From assembly GCF_014534745.1 (NCBI RefSeq), contig NZ_JACVVP010000007.1, positions 124,001-188,000 on the forward strand: 64,000 nt of DNA. The letters run 5' to 3'. This document shows positions 36,298-45,172 of the stretch, piece after piece. The position numbers and the translations under genes are program-made. How positions within the stretch are numbered: the first letter of the stretch is position 1; every line of letters starts with the position of its first letter. Source of the stretch: Flammeovirga sp. EKP202 (GTDB taxonomy: Bacteria; Bacteroidota; Bacteroidia; Cytophagales; Flammeovirgaceae). The notes under the pieces are model-generated. The model had not been told where the DNA came from. It worked only from the letters and a program-made list of their open reading frames with translations, and did not search any database.

Positions 36298-36696
36298 TTA
36301 TTGTTGAGGTACGATTACCTTACCTCCAGCTTTTTTCCAATCTGTAATTCCTCCTTCAAGGTCTACTACTTTAGTAAAACCAAGCTCTACTAATTTTTGT
36401 TTTGCTCTTGCACTTCTTCCACCCGATTTACAAAAAACCATTACTGTGGCATCTTTATCAAAGTCTTTTACCTTCCCTTCGAAGGAATCTTCTAATACAT
36501 TGATATTAATAGCACCTTCCATAGTTCCGGCATTAAACTCACTTGGTGTTCTGACATCTATGACAATTGCAGATGGATTTCCCGCTCTAACTTCCACAAA
36601 ATCAGACACTGACGCTTGAGGCTCATTGTTCACTGTGCGACTACAAGCGCAAAAAAAAGCGATTCCGATAAGAAGTGAGATGAAGACGTTTTTCAT
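36298..36696 (-). CDS. Rhodanese-like domain lipoprotein
   Basis: A 132-residue exported rhodanese: a short hydrophobic leader with cysteines at its end (IGIAFFCACS, lipobox-like) and then a single rhodanese domain (VIDVRTPSEFNAG, INVLEDSF, and the active loop FCKSGGRSA with C89). The loop CxxGxRS is the form seen in sulfur-transferring, not phosphatase-like, members. It would act in the periplasm on persulfide sulfur or similar. Start ATG 36696. Its nearest same-strand neighbour is yaaA. Confidence 0.87.
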   Translation of the reverse strand: MKNVFISLLIGIAFFCACSRTVNNEPQASVSDFVEVRAGNPSAIVIDVRTPSEFNAGTMEGAININVLEDSFEGKVKDFDKDATVMVFCKSGGRSARAKQKLVELGFTKVVDLEGGITDWKKAGGKVIVPQQ

Positions 36697-36982
36697 TAAA
36701 AATTATTTTTTAAAAATATAAATTACTGACTATCAGTATAGAAAATATAATGGCACGATTTTAATTTTAAATCCACAACAAAATATGTTATTTTTCGTGT
36801 ACTATAATTGACTTATACCTATAACCATAGTGTTTAAAGTTTTCACAAGTTAGTGAATCCATCGATTTTTGTGCAAACTTTAGGTAAAAGCTATGATCTT
36901 TACTGATCAGGAAATGTTATTATTTCTTTACTTCATATGATAAGTAATGAAATGTATTTTTTAATTACTGACTTCAAGTACC

Positions 36983-38458
36983 ATGTTAAAACAGGCGCAG
37001 AAGCTCAAGCAGACACAAACGTTATCACCACAGCAAATTCAGTTTATTAAACTTTTGCAGGTGCCTACTATAGAGCTGGAAAAAAGAATCCAAGAGGAAC
37101 TTCAAGAAAACCCCGTTCTTGAGGAAGGGAAGGAGTCTGATCGAGAAGAACAAGAGTTCGGAAACGATGACGCCTCAACTACCGATGACACCAATGATGA
37201 ATTTGATGACATTCCTGAAATTGACCCAATAGACGAAGTAAATTTAGATGACTACGTCAATCGAGATGATGTAGCAGGTTATAAAATGTATGGAGATGGT
37301 GATGTTTCTGACGACAAGGAACTTCCTATCCCTATGATGGATACGTTAGGTGATGCTCTTCTAATGCAGTTGAGTTTCCTTAATCTCAATGAAGTAGAAC
37401 AACAGATCGGGGAACAACTGATAGGCAGTATTGAAAGCGATGGCTATATCAGAAGACCTTTAGAAGCAATTGTCAATGACCTTGCTTTTCTACAAAACGT
37501 AGAAACAGATCTCAATCATGTGGAAATGGTATTAAAGAAAATCCAACAGTTTGACCCTCCTGGAATTGGAGCAAGAACTTTACAGGAGTGTCTTGAAATA
37601 CAACTCAAGAAGAAAGATACGCATGATCCCATTGTCAAAATCGCCATCAAAATGATCGTATTGTGTTTTGAGGAATTTAAGAAAAAACACTATACTAAAA
37701 TTCAAAAAAGACTAGGTATTGATGATGAGCAAATGAAGGATGCCATTGAAATGATAATTCACCTCAACCCTAAACCAGGTGGTGTGAATAGCAATGCGGC
37801 ATCAGCTCAATTCTTAACGCCTGATTTTATAATCAAAGAAGTAAATGGTCGAATCAATATCTCATTGAACGGTAAAAATGCCCCTGATCTAAGAGTAAGC
37901 CGCCAATATGGAGATATGATTGATGCTTTTGACAAAACCCCTAAGAAGACGAAGAAAATGCGTGAGGAGGTGCGTTTTGTAAAGCAGAAGCTTGATGCAG
38001 CCAAATGGTTTATTGATGCCATCAAACAGCGTCAGGATACGCTACTGAGAACAATGCAAGCCATTGTGGATTATCAAATGCCGTTCTTTCTCAGTGGAGA
38101 TGAAGGGCAATTAAGACCAATGATCCTTAAAGATATTGCAGAGATTATTCAAATGGATATCTCTACGGTTTCTAGAGTGGCGAGTAGTAAAGTAGTAGAA
38201 ACGGATTTTGGTATCTACCCGTTAAAATATTTCTTCTCCGAAAGTATTTCTACTGAAAGTGGGGAAGATGTAAGTAGCAAGCAAGTGAAGTCAGTCTTGA
38301 AGGAAATGATTGAGACAGAAGACAAAAAGAAACCATTGTCTGATGATAAGCTTGAAAAACTACTTCGTATCAAAGGATACAATATTGCTCGTAGAACTGT
38401 AGCAAAATACAGGGAGCAAATGAATATTCCAGTAGCAAGAATGAGAAAAGAACTTTAA
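36983..38458 (+). CDS. rpoN: RNA polymerase sigma-54 factor
   Basis: Alternative sigma factor that recognises -24/-12 promoters and needs AAA+ activators. The 491-residue protein has the glutamine-rich region I (KQAQKLKQTQTLSPQQIQF, LLQVPTIELEKRIQEELQENP), an acidic region II (about 50-110), the core-binding region and the C-terminal RpoN box ARRTVAKYREQMNIP. All parts are intact. The next gene starts after one base. No sigma-54 activator is encoded in the window. Confidence 0.97.
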   Translation: MLKQAQKLKQTQTLSPQQIQFIKLLQVPTIELEKRIQEELQENPVLEEGKESDREEQEFGNDDASTTDDTNDEFDDIPEIDPIDEVNLDDYVNRDDVAGYKMYGDGDVSDDKELPIPMMDTLGDALLMQLSFLNLNEVEQQIGEQLIGSIESDGYIRRPLEAIVNDLAFLQNVETDLNHVEMVLKKIQQFDPPGIGARTLQECLEIQLKKKDTHDPIVKIAIKMIVLCFEEFKKKHYTKIQKRLGIDDEQMKDAIEMIIHLNPKPGGVNSNAASAQFLTPDFIIKEVNGRINISLNGKNAPDLRVSRQYGDMIDAFDKTPKKTKKMREEVRFVKQKLDAAKWFIDAIKQRQDTLLRTMQAIVDYQMPFFLSGDEGQLRPMILKDIAEIIQMDISTVSRVASSKVVETDFGIYPLKYFFSESISTESGEDVSSKQVKSVLKEMIETEDKKKPLSDDKLEKLLRIKGYNIARRTVAKYREQMNIPVARMRKEL

Positions 38459-38459
38459 T

Positions 38460-39119
38460 ATGCTTGAAACAAAAAAAGTATTTCAGATAATATCAGTTCT
38501 TTTACATCCCATATTTATACCCTGCATTATTGCGGGGTTATTTCTTTTTGGAGTAAATGAGGCACCTTGGTTAGATGCAAAAGCAAGATGGTCATTATTT
38601 AGTCTCATCTCAACAATTACTACCTTAATGCCAATTAGTTGCCTTTTAATTATGCAAAGATTTGGGGTTGTAAAAAGTCCTCAAATGCACCACAGAGAGG
38701 AACGAGCTTTTGCATTATCAATTATGATAATATCTCTAGCAATCCTATGTTATTTATTGATTGTAAAAATTAATGTAAGTACTGCTTTAAGTATATCTTT
38801 CTGCTCGGTAACCATTACATTAATTATAGCCAATATTGCCAATTTCATAGATAAAATCAGCCTTCACTCCATCGGTTTATCAGGGCTTATTGGTATACTT
38901 TTTTATTTTATTAGAGAAGCAGAAGCAGAACCCAACATTGTGTTATTTGATGCATTTGGCATCAGTATCATTTTATTAGGGGTAGTAATGACCGCGCGCT
39001 TGTATTTACAAGCACACACTTTCTACCAAATCATAATGGGTGCTTTATTAGGTATATTTAGTGGTTTTGGAGGTGCAATTATAAGTGCACATTACCTACA
39101 ACATCACACCCTAATTTAG
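38460..39119 (+). CDS. PAP2-like integral membrane protein
   Basis: A 219-residue protein with six or seven helices. The last third, TARLYLQAHTFYQIIMGALLG, resembles the final motif of PAP2 phosphatases (RxxxxxHxxxxVxxG), but the earlier KxxxxxxRP and PSGH motifs are not visible, so enzyme activity is doubtful. It starts one base after the rpoN stop and is certainly cotranscribed with it. Its own stop overlaps the convergent response regulator by four bases. Role unknown. Confidence 0.65.
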   Translation: MLETKKVFQIISVLLHPIFIPCIIAGLFLFGVNEAPWLDAKARWSLFSLISTITTLMPISCLLIMQRFGVVKSPQMHHREERAFALSIMIISLAILCYLLIVKINVSTALSISFCSVTITLIIANIANFIDKISLHSIGLSGLIGILFYFIREAEAEPNIVLFDAFGISIILLGVVMTARLYLQAHTFYQIIMGALLGIFSGFGGAIISAHYLQHHTLI

Positions 39120-39475
39120 AGCAATTTTTGAAGGTTCTCTAAACTGATTGGCTTATTGAGATACCCTTTTACAAAGTCATATTTTAAGGCCTCTTGTTCA
39201 TCTTCTTCTATTATAGAAGTGCTTAATATGACTACTGGAATGTTTTTCTGATTATTGTGAAGTGCTTCTAAAAATTCATGTCCGCTCATCACAGGCATGT
39301 TTATATCTAACAGAATGAAGTCTATTTTTTGTTGAGGTATTAATTCGAGGACAAAGTTCAATGCTTTTTCTCCATTTCTAAAAACATCCAGAGTGGATAA
39401 TAAACCTGACCGGTTTAGCATTATTTCAGTATAAGCATTTGAGGCCTCATCATCATCAATTAAAAGAATATTCAT
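39116..39475 (-). CDS. Single-domain response regulator
   Basis: A 119-residue receiver domain without output. It has the acidic pocket DDD at 7-9, phospho-acceptor D57 in FILLDINMPVMSG, the switch threonine/serine in VVILSTS and the lysine in YLNKPIS. It would act through protein contact or as a phosphate relay. The ATG overlaps the end of the upstream histidine kinase by four bases (ATGA), so the kinase is its partner. This Rcp1-like form is usual for Cytophagales. Confidence 0.92.
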   Translation of the reverse strand: MNILLIDDDEASNAYTEIMLNRSGLLSTLDVFRNGEKALNFVLELIPQQKIDFILLDINMPVMSGHEFLEALHNNQKNIPVVILSTSIIEEDEQEALKYDFVKGYLNKPISLENLQKLL

Positions 39476-40575
39476 AGTTTATTTTTTTTTGGTAAGTAAA
39501 CCAAGAAAGTTGTCCCCTCACCTAAAGTACTTAAAACTTCTATTTTTCCTTTAAGTTGTTCACAAGCTTGTCTTGTTAAATACAAACCCAGACCGTTACC
39601 ATCAATCACATCATTTGCTCTCTTGAACATTCCAAAAATACGTTCTTTGTGAACACTTAAATCAATTCCAACACCGTTATCTTTTACACTAATAACTGTC
39701 TGGTTTTTTGGCGTAGTATCTATTATTAACTCTAACTGAAGATTATTTGTATTTTTTCTATACCTTAAGCCGTTTGTTAACAGATTTTCTAATATAGTAA
39801 TTAATTGTTTTTGAGAACTTATCAAGTAAGGTTCTCCTAAAAATTCAACTTTTAGATAATCATTTAATGATAGTTCATCTACATTAATACTTCTTTTTAG
39901 ATCCTCTATCAAAGACTCCAATTGAATTTTTTCTAATAAAACTGAAGCCTCTCTTTGCTCTATCACTTTCACCAAATCATTGATTTTAGTGTTCGCTTTA
40001 TCAATTGATTTTCCTATCCAATGAATAGCCTGTAAAGAAGAAGGATCTTTAATTGATTTATCTTCTTTTAGAAAATGAAGGAAACTACTAATATTCGTAA
40101 TCGGGCTTTTCACATCATGAGTTGTGATGTAAGCAAATTGTTTTAGTTCGTTATTGTGCTCCTGAAGGGCAATTTCTCTTTCTTTTAATTCCGTGATATC
40201 TTCCAACATGATCATGGCTCCCCCAACATCACTGTCAGCACTCACCCATGGATTAATTTTGACATGAAGATATTTAATCACTTCGTTTGCATGGTATTCA
40301 AAAGAAGGTATGATCACACTCTCTCCGGTAGCAATTACTGCTTCTATGCTGTCGTCTAATCTTAAGTTTTTAAAATGAAAAATAAATAAATCTCTATGAA
40401 TATCTTCTTTTATGCCAAAGAACATCAACCATAAATTACTATAGGCTACAATCCTTTTTGAATGATCTAGCATCATTACAGATGTTGGTATTGCATCTAC
40501 AAATGTTCTTAAGTCTTTTATACTTACTTTTTGTTCTCTATGTATTCTCTTTGAGTTCACGATACCATTATTCAT
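39472..40575 (-). CDS. PAS-domain sensor histidine kinase
   Basis: A soluble kinase of 367 residues. A PAS domain occupies about 20-130 (FVDAIPTSVMMLDHSKRIV to MIMLEDITELKERE), then comes HisKA with H153 in YITTHDVKSPI, and then the ATPase domain with VISVKDNGVGID and GNGLGLYLTRQ. The THDVKSP form of the H box is common among bacteriophytochrome-like kinases with single-domain partners. I used the ATG at 40575; a GTG at 40602 is an alternative start. Downstream is its response regulator, overlapping by four bases. Confidence 0.9.
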   Translation of the reverse strand: MNNGIVNSKRIHREQKVSIKDLRTFVDAIPTSVMMLDHSKRIVAYSNLWLMFFGIKEDIHRDLFIFHFKNLRLDDSIEAVIATGESVIIPSFEYHANEVIKYLHVKINPWVSADSDVGGAMIMLEDITELKEREIALQEHNNELKQFAYITTHDVKSPITNISSFLHFLKEDKSIKDPSSLQAIHWIGKSIDKANTKINDLVKVIEQREASVLLEKIQLESLIEDLKRSINVDELSLNDYLKVEFLGEPYLISSQKQLITILENLLTNGLRYRKNTNNLQLELIIDTTPKNQTVISVKDNGVGIDLSVHKERIFGMFKRANDVIDGNGLGLYLTRQACEQLKGKIEVLSTLGEGTTFLVYLPKKNKL

Positions 40576-41071
40576 TACCAAATCGATTGATATATCTAAC
40601 ACGATGTGACTACTATGTTCACCTCTTCAATTTTTCTAAAATCTTTGAGGCATATCTGTCATAAAAAATTAAATAGGTTTATTTACTATAAATACAAATT
40701 CAAAATTAGCTATGATTTATTTTTGACTTAGTACTTAGAATAGGTATGCGGTTAGAAATATCATGGTTTTATTTTTTTCATTTTAGGTTTAAATCTCACG
40801 ACAAAATCAATAAGTGGTTTATATCCTACCCGTACACTATTACTAGTTTTTATTTTGAATCAATATCAACTCATATTTTAATAAATATCCCCAATCACTT
40901 CCAAAAGGTATTTTTAGGTTTATGTTTTTTTGAGAGCAATAAGAATCATTGGTAATTAATATTGATTTTCACCTATAACTTAAAATACTAAAATTCAAGC
41001 TAGTTTCTATGTATTCAGAATATTATCCTCAAATAATGTAATGATTTATCGGCATTGTTTTATATACAAAA
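40576..41071. other. Intergenic region with repeat and half promoter
   Basis: About 500 AT-rich bases between the kinase and sufB. A minus-strand -7 box (TAATTTTG) lies at 40701-40708, 126 bases before the kinase ATG, and the dispersed repeat lies at 40715-40737. A 69-codon plus-strand frame at 40746-40955 has poor protein character and is not called. Confidence 0.5.
40715..40737 (-). repeat. Third copy of the dispersed 23-base repeat arm
   Basis: Identical to 31869-31891 except for one base at the variable position (A instead of G). It has no mirrored arm nearby. It covers the place where the -33 region of the kinase promoter would be expected, upstream of the -7 box at 40701. Confidence 0.8.
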
Positions 41072-41097
41072 AGGCCATCTCTTTGCAGAGATGGCCT
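41072..41097 (-). terminator. Intrinsic terminator of sufB
   Basis: 11-bp perfect stem (AGGCCATCTCT at 41072-41082, AGAGATGGCCT at 41087-41097) with a 4-base TTGC loop and a short U-run on the minus strand, 27 bases after the sufB stop. Confidence 0.9.
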
Positions 41098-41123
41098 CAA
41101 TAATATTCTATAAGCAGAAGGGT

Positions 41124-42590
41124 TTAACCTACTGAACCTTCCAATGATAGAGCCAATAATTTTTGAGCTTCCACTGCAAATTCCATTGGTAATTTGTTCA
41201 ATACTTCCTTACAGTAACCGTTTACAATAAGTGCGACAGCTTGTTCAGTATCGATACCTCTTTGGTTACAGTAGAAAATTTGATCTTCACCAATTTTAGA
41301 GGTTGTTGCCTCATGTTCTACTTTTGATGTATGATTATCTACCTCAATGTAAGGGAAAGTGTGAGCACCACAACGATCTCCCATCAATAATGAATCACAT
41401 TGAGAGAAGTTTCTTGAGTCTGTAGCGTTTTTGTTCACTTTTACCAAACCTCTATAAGAGTTTTGAGATTTACCTGCAGAAACACCTTTAGAAACGATTC
41501 TAGATTTAGTGTTTTTACCGATGTGAATCATTTTCGTACCAGTATCTGCTTGCTGCATGTTGTTTGTTACAGCCACTGAGTAAAATTCTCCTACTGAGTT
41601 ATCACCTTTCAAGATACAAGAAGGGTACTTCCAAGTTACTGAAGAGCCAGTCTCTACTTGAGTCCATGACAACTTAGAGTTGTTACCATCACAAATACCA
41701 CGTTTTGTTACGAAGTTGTAAACACCACCTTTACCATTTTCGTCACCAGGATACCAGTTTTGTACTGTAGAGTACTTCACCTCTGCATCTTCATGAACAA
41801 AAATTTCTACAACTGCGGCGTGTAATTGATTCTCATCACGTTGAGGAGCTGTACAACCTTCTAAGTAAGAAACGTAAGAAGAGTCTTCAGCAACAATCAA
41901 AGTACGCTCAAACTGACCTGTACCTGATGCGTTGATTCTGAAATATGTTGATAATTCCATTGGACAGTGAACTCCTTTTGGAATATAACAGAAAGAACCG
42001 TCCGAGAATACTGCAGAATTTAATGCAGAGAAAAAGTTATCTTTTACTGGAACAACTGAACCTAAATACTTTTTCACTAACTCTGGGTGATCTTTAACTG
42101 CTTCTGAGAAAGAACAGAAAATAACTCCTTTTTCTGCTAAAGTTTCTTTGAATGTAGTAGCAACAGATACAGAGTCAAAAACAGCATCAACTGCAATTTT
42201 TGAATCTTTAACTCCTGTCAAACGTTTTTGTTCATCAAGAGAAATACCTAATTTTTCGAAAGTAGCTAATAATTCAGGATCAACTTCCTCTAAAGATTCA
42301 ATTGCCTTCTTTTGTACTGGAGCTGAATAGTAAATGATGTCTTGGTAATCCACTTGTTCATAGACTACATTGGCCCACTCAGGGCATTCCATCTTCTGCC
42401 ACTCTCTGAAAGCACTAAGCCTCCACTCAAGTAACCATTCCGGCTCTTCTTTTTTTGCAGAAATGAATCTTACAATCTCCTCATTTAATCCTTTCGGAGC
42501 CTGGTCTGCCTCAATATCGACAGTCCAACCATGCTCATACTCTTTGGACGTAAAGTCTTCTAAAATTTTGTTATCCTGATCTGCGCTCAT
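41124..42590 (-). CDS. sufB: Fe-S cluster assembly protein SufB
   Basis: Scaffold subunit of the SufBCD complex that builds iron-sulfur clusters with SufC ATPase and cysteine desulfurase SufS. The 488-residue protein is full length: [13 protein letters not shown]-like middle, [27 protein letters not shown]-type core split over 200-235, the SYLEGCTAP loop, and the closing [21 protein letters not shown] with its cysteine. It is closed at once by a strong terminator, and no sufC, sufD or sufS is within the window. That is unusual, because these genes mostly form one operon. Start ATG 42590. Confidence 0.96.
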   Translation of the reverse strand: MSADQDNKILEDFTSKEYEHGWTVDIEADQAPKGLNEEIVRFISAKKEEPEWLLEWRLSAFREWQKMECPEWANVVYEQVDYQDIIYYSAPVQKKAIESLEEVDPELLATFEKLGISLDEQKRLTGVKDSKIAVDAVFDSVSVATTFKETLAEKGVIFCSFSEAVKDHPELVKKYLGSVVPVKDNFFSALNSAVFSDGSFCYIPKGVHCPMELSTYFRINASGTGQFERTLIVAEDSSYVSYLEGCTAPQRDENQLHAAVVEIFVHEDAEVKYSTVQNWYPGDENGKGGVYNFVTKRGICDGNNSKLSWTQVETGSSVTWKYPSCILKGDNSVGEFYSVAVTNNMQQADTGTKMIHIGKNTKSRIVSKGVSAGKSQNSYRGLVKVNKNATDSRNFSQCDSLLMGDRCGAHTFPYIEVDNHTSKVEHEATTSKIGEDQIFYCNQRGIDTEQAVALIVNGYCKEVLNKLPMEFAVEAQKLLALSLEGSVG

Positions 42591-42738
42591 TATATAAAAA
42601 CGTTTTATACGTTATTAATTCCTACACAATTTTCAATATGCTTCTAGTAAAACTAAAAACATAACTGTTTTGTTTACTTAGAAACCTACTATTATTAATA
42701 GAAATAGTCCATCAATTATTTAGTATGGTTCTAAATTG

Positions 42739-42746
42739 CAAAATTA
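42739..42746 (-). promoter_or_regulatory. Candidate -7 box for sufB
   Basis: The minus strand reads TAATTTTG (TAnnTTTG) 149 bases before the sufB ATG. No TTG lies at the expected spacing. Confidence 0.35.
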
Positions 42747-42877
42747 AGACATAAATTTCAGAAAGTTGAGTTTTAGCATCAAAAAGTTTATCAATTCTAT
42801 TAAAAAGATGATTATTGGAGAAAATTGAAAAAAAAACTACATTAAATGCAATTTATACACTATAATAATTATATTTA

Positions 42878-43016
42878 CAAACGTTAAAGTTGCTAACACA
42901 ACTCCGCCTCAAGTTGTGTTATTACGGGTATTTTTTTTCATGACTGTATACCTTAGCCTTAACTTATTTAAAGAATTTAAATAATTGTGGGTTGTCTTTC
43001 TAGATAACCCTTTTTT
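42878..43016 (+). ncRNA. Candidate small RNA opposite to the flanking genes
   Basis: Both neighbours are on the minus strand, yet this 534-base gap holds structures facing the plus strand: a 10-bp hairpin at 42894-42921 (TAACACAACT/AGTTGTGTTA, loop CCGCCTCA), a T-run at 42931-42938, and a good plus-strand terminator at 42989-43016. A weak -7 box, TATATTTA, lies at 42870-42877. A transcript of about 130 nt would fit. It does not match tmRNA, RNase P, 6S or SRP RNA as far as I can tell. Confidence 0.3.
42989..43016 (+). terminator. Plus-strand intrinsic terminator in the sufB-dipeptidase gap
   Basis: GGGTTGTC at 42989-42996 pairs with GATAACCC at 43003-43010 (one G-U), with a 6-base loop and a TTTTTTATT tail on the plus strand. 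On the minus strand there is no U-run, so it faces away from the flanking genes. Confidence 0.75.
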
Positions 43017-43066
43017 ATTGTAGATTCAAACCACCTAACAGGCTCTCTTTGATCTTTCTATTCCAT

Positions 43067-43104
43067 AAAAAAAGCAATTAAGCGGGTAGCCTAACTGCTT
43101 TTTA
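43067..43104 (-). terminator. Terminator of the dipeptidase operon
   Basis: AAAAAGCA at 43069-43076 pairs with TGCTTTTT at 43096-43103, with inner TTA/TAA and GC/GC pairs separated by single mismatches around a GGGTA loop. The U-run on the minus strand comes from the A-run at 43067-43073. It is 21 bases after the gene. Confidence 0.75.
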
Positions 43105-43124
43105 TTATCTAATATCTAGATGAA

Positions 43125-44486
43125 TTATTTTTTTAATTTTGCATAATGCTTGTAAAATAATTCAATTGTTTCAATTCCTTTCAAGAAATTAAAAATTCCA
43201 AATTTTTCGTTTGGTGAGTGGATCGCATCAGAGTCTAATCCAAATCCCATCATAACAGAGTCCAAATCTAACTCTTCTTTGAAAAGTGCAACAATTGGAA
43301 TAGAACCTCCACTTCTTACAGGGATTGGTTCTTTACCAAATGCTTCAGCGTAAGCATCATTTGCAGCTTGATATTCTACTGAATTTGTTGGAATCACTAC
43401 TGGTGTTCCTCCATGATGAGCTGTAACTTTTACTTTGATACCATCAGGAACGATAGACTCAACATGCTTTGCAAACAATTCTGAGATTTCTTCCCACGAT
43501 TGATGCGGCACTAATCTCATTGAAATTTTAGCATATGCTTTTGATGGAATTACCGTTTTGGCTCCTTCACCAATATAGCCACCCCACATACCGTTTACAT
43601 CCAATGTAGGTCTGATACTTGTTCTTTCATTTGTTGAAAAACCTTTCTCTCCAAATTCCTTATCGATGTCTAACGCTTTTTTGTAAGCTTCAAGATCGAA
43701 AGGAGCTTTTGCCATTTTGGCTCTTTCTTCCTCTGTTAAAACTTCCACTTTATCGTAGAAACCAGGAATTGTAATATGACCATTTTCATCTTTCAAGGCA
43801 GCTACAACTTCAGAAAGAGCATTTAATGGATTTTGTACTGCTCCACCATACATACCAGAGTGAAGATCTCTATTTGGACCCGTCAGCTCCAATTCCATGT
43901 AGCTCAAACCTCTTAAGCCTACTGTAATTGATGGAGTATCTACTGAAATCATACCTGTATCAGAGATCAAAATTACATCTGCCTTAAGGTCTTCTTTTCT
44001 TTCTCTAATGAAGTCGCCAAGGTTTACAGAACCAATTTCTTCCTCGCCTTCCAACATAAACTTCACATTACAAGCCAATGTATTGTTTTTCATCATAGAC
44101 TCAAAAGCCTTGATGTGCATATACATTTGGCCTTTGTCATCCGAAGCTCCTCTAGCATAAATGCTATCATTTTTTACTGTTGGTTCAAAAGGAGGAGTGT
44201 CCCATAAATCTATTGGGTCAGCTGGCTGTACATCATAATGTCCATAAACGATTACAGTAGGCAAAGAAGAGTCTATAATTTTTTCTCCATAAACAACAGG
44301 ATTACCTTTCGTCTGACAAATCTCAACTTTGTCAGCACCTGCTTCTGTTAATTTGTGTGCTATAAATGCGGCTGCTTTTTTAATATCAGGTTGATATTCT
44401 ACGTCGGTACTTACTGAAGGAATACGTAATAATTCAAAAAGTTCAGATAAAAATCTATCCTTGTTCTCTTCGATGTACTTAGTCAT
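43125..44486 (-). CDS. M20 family dipeptidase
   Basis: Zinc metallopeptidase of 453 residues of the M20/ArgE-DapE-carnosinase group. Metal and catalytic motifs are VYGHYDVQPADP (first zinc histidine and the aspartate), GASDDKGQ (bridging aspartate), MLEGEEEIGS (catalytic and zinc glutamates), SDTG and SDAIHSPNE (last histidine). Residues about 195-330 form the dimerisation lid. It is predicted to cleave dipeptides. I used the ATG at 44486 (MTKYIEENKDR); the longer frame to 44591 would run into the preceding gene. It lies 37 bases after the hydroxylase gene and is likely in one transcript with bshC. Confidence 0.92.
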   Translation of the reverse strand: MTKYIEENKDRFLSELFELLRIPSVSTDVEYQPDIKKAAAFIAHKLTEAGADKVEICQTKGNPVVYGEKIIDSSLPTVIVYGHYDVQPADPIDLWDTPPFEPTVKNDSIYARGASDDKGQMYMHIKAFESMMKNNTLACNVKFMLEGEEEIGSVNLGDFIRERKEDLKADVILISDTGMISVDTPSITVGLRGLSYMELELTGPNRDLHSGMYGGAVQNPLNALSEVVAALKDENGHITIPGFYDKVEVLTEEERAKMAKAPFDLEAYKKALDIDKEFGEKGFSTNERTSIRPTLDVNGMWGGYIGEGAKTVIPSKAYAKISMRLVPHQSWEEISELFAKHVESIVPDGIKVKVTAHHGGTPVVIPTNSVEYQAANDAYAEAFGKEPIPVRSGGSIPIVALFKEELDLDSVMMGFGLDSDAIHSPNEKFGIFNFLKGIETIELFYKHYAKLKK

Positions 44487-44523
44487 TGTTATATGTATTT
44501 TTAAAAAGTCATTCTGATTAATA

Positions 44524-45144
44524 TCAATCAGGCATAGTTCTAAAGACAAAATCCCATAAGGGTGATGAGACCCCAAATGCCTTAGTGTCATCTCTATAGT
44601 GATGGATACTATGATGAATCCATAAAATCTTCAAAAAGTTTTTTGGAGGGTGCATAGCATGAATCATATAATGGACCCCCAAATATAAGGCATATCCTGT
44701 TAGAAAACCTGCTGTGAAGGGATAACAATAGTCATTTAAGGCCAAATAAAACAAATAGAAAAAAGAAGATGCGAGCACTACACTGACAATTGGAGGCATA
44801 GCCAACCGTGATTTGTCCTTAGGGTGATGATGATGTACTCCATGAAACTTGTGTGTGATATCTTTTTTCAATGGTGTTGTTGGAGACATATGGAATACAA
44901 ACCGGTGCATTACATATTCCACCAAGGTAAATAGCAAGAGTCCTACAGTGAAAAGTAGGATGGTCAGACCAACTGAAACCAGTTGATAGTATAACTCATA
45001 CACAAGCAACCCTGCACCAAAAATAAGATACATTGATATCGGGACGGCTGCATGTGTATGAGTAAGTTTTTCTAGTAAAGGGTTTTTAAAAAGCTTTTTC
45101 TCGTTAGATTTTTTTTCATTGATTGAAGATGAAGAAATATCCAT
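44524..45144 (-). CDS. Fatty acid hydroxylase / sterol desaturase family protein
   Basis: Membrane di-iron hydroxylase of 206 residues with four helices and the complete histidine set: HRFVFH, HKFHGVHHHHP, HYMIHAMH and HHSIHH. It resembles the fatty-acid 2-hydroxylase (FA2H-like) domain without a cytochrome b5 part. Cytophagales make 2-hydroxy fatty acids and sulfonolipids or ceramides, so lipid hydroxylation is a sensible role. The gene lies between bshC (28 bases upstream) and the dipeptidase. Confidence 0.9.
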   Translation of the reverse strand: MDISSSSINEKKSNEKKLFKNPLLEKLTHTHAAVPISMYLIFGAGLLVYELYYQLVSVGLTILLFTVGLLLFTLVEYVMHRFVFHMSPTTPLKKDITHKFHGVHHHHPKDKSRLAMPPIVSVVLASSFFYLFYLALNDYCYPFTAGFLTGYALYLGVHYMIHAMHPPKNFLKILWIHHSIHHYRDDTKAFGVSSPLWDFVFRTMPD

Positions 45145-45172
45145 TGCAAAATAGTTATGTAAGGGTTAAGGA

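Noticed and set aside
40746-40955. 69-codon plus-strand frame in the gap before sufB
   Set aside because: Phe/Tyr/His-rich low-complexity translation typical of AT-rich non-coding DNA; no start-site support.
42894-42938. Hairpin and T-run as a terminator of sufB or the dipeptidase
   Set aside because: Wrong orientation for both genes and nine bases between stem and T-run; kept only as part of the small RNA candidate.
44487-44591. N-terminal extension of the M20 dipeptidase
   Set aside because: Overlaps the hydroxylase gene and has no family similarity; the ATG at 44486 starts the conserved part.
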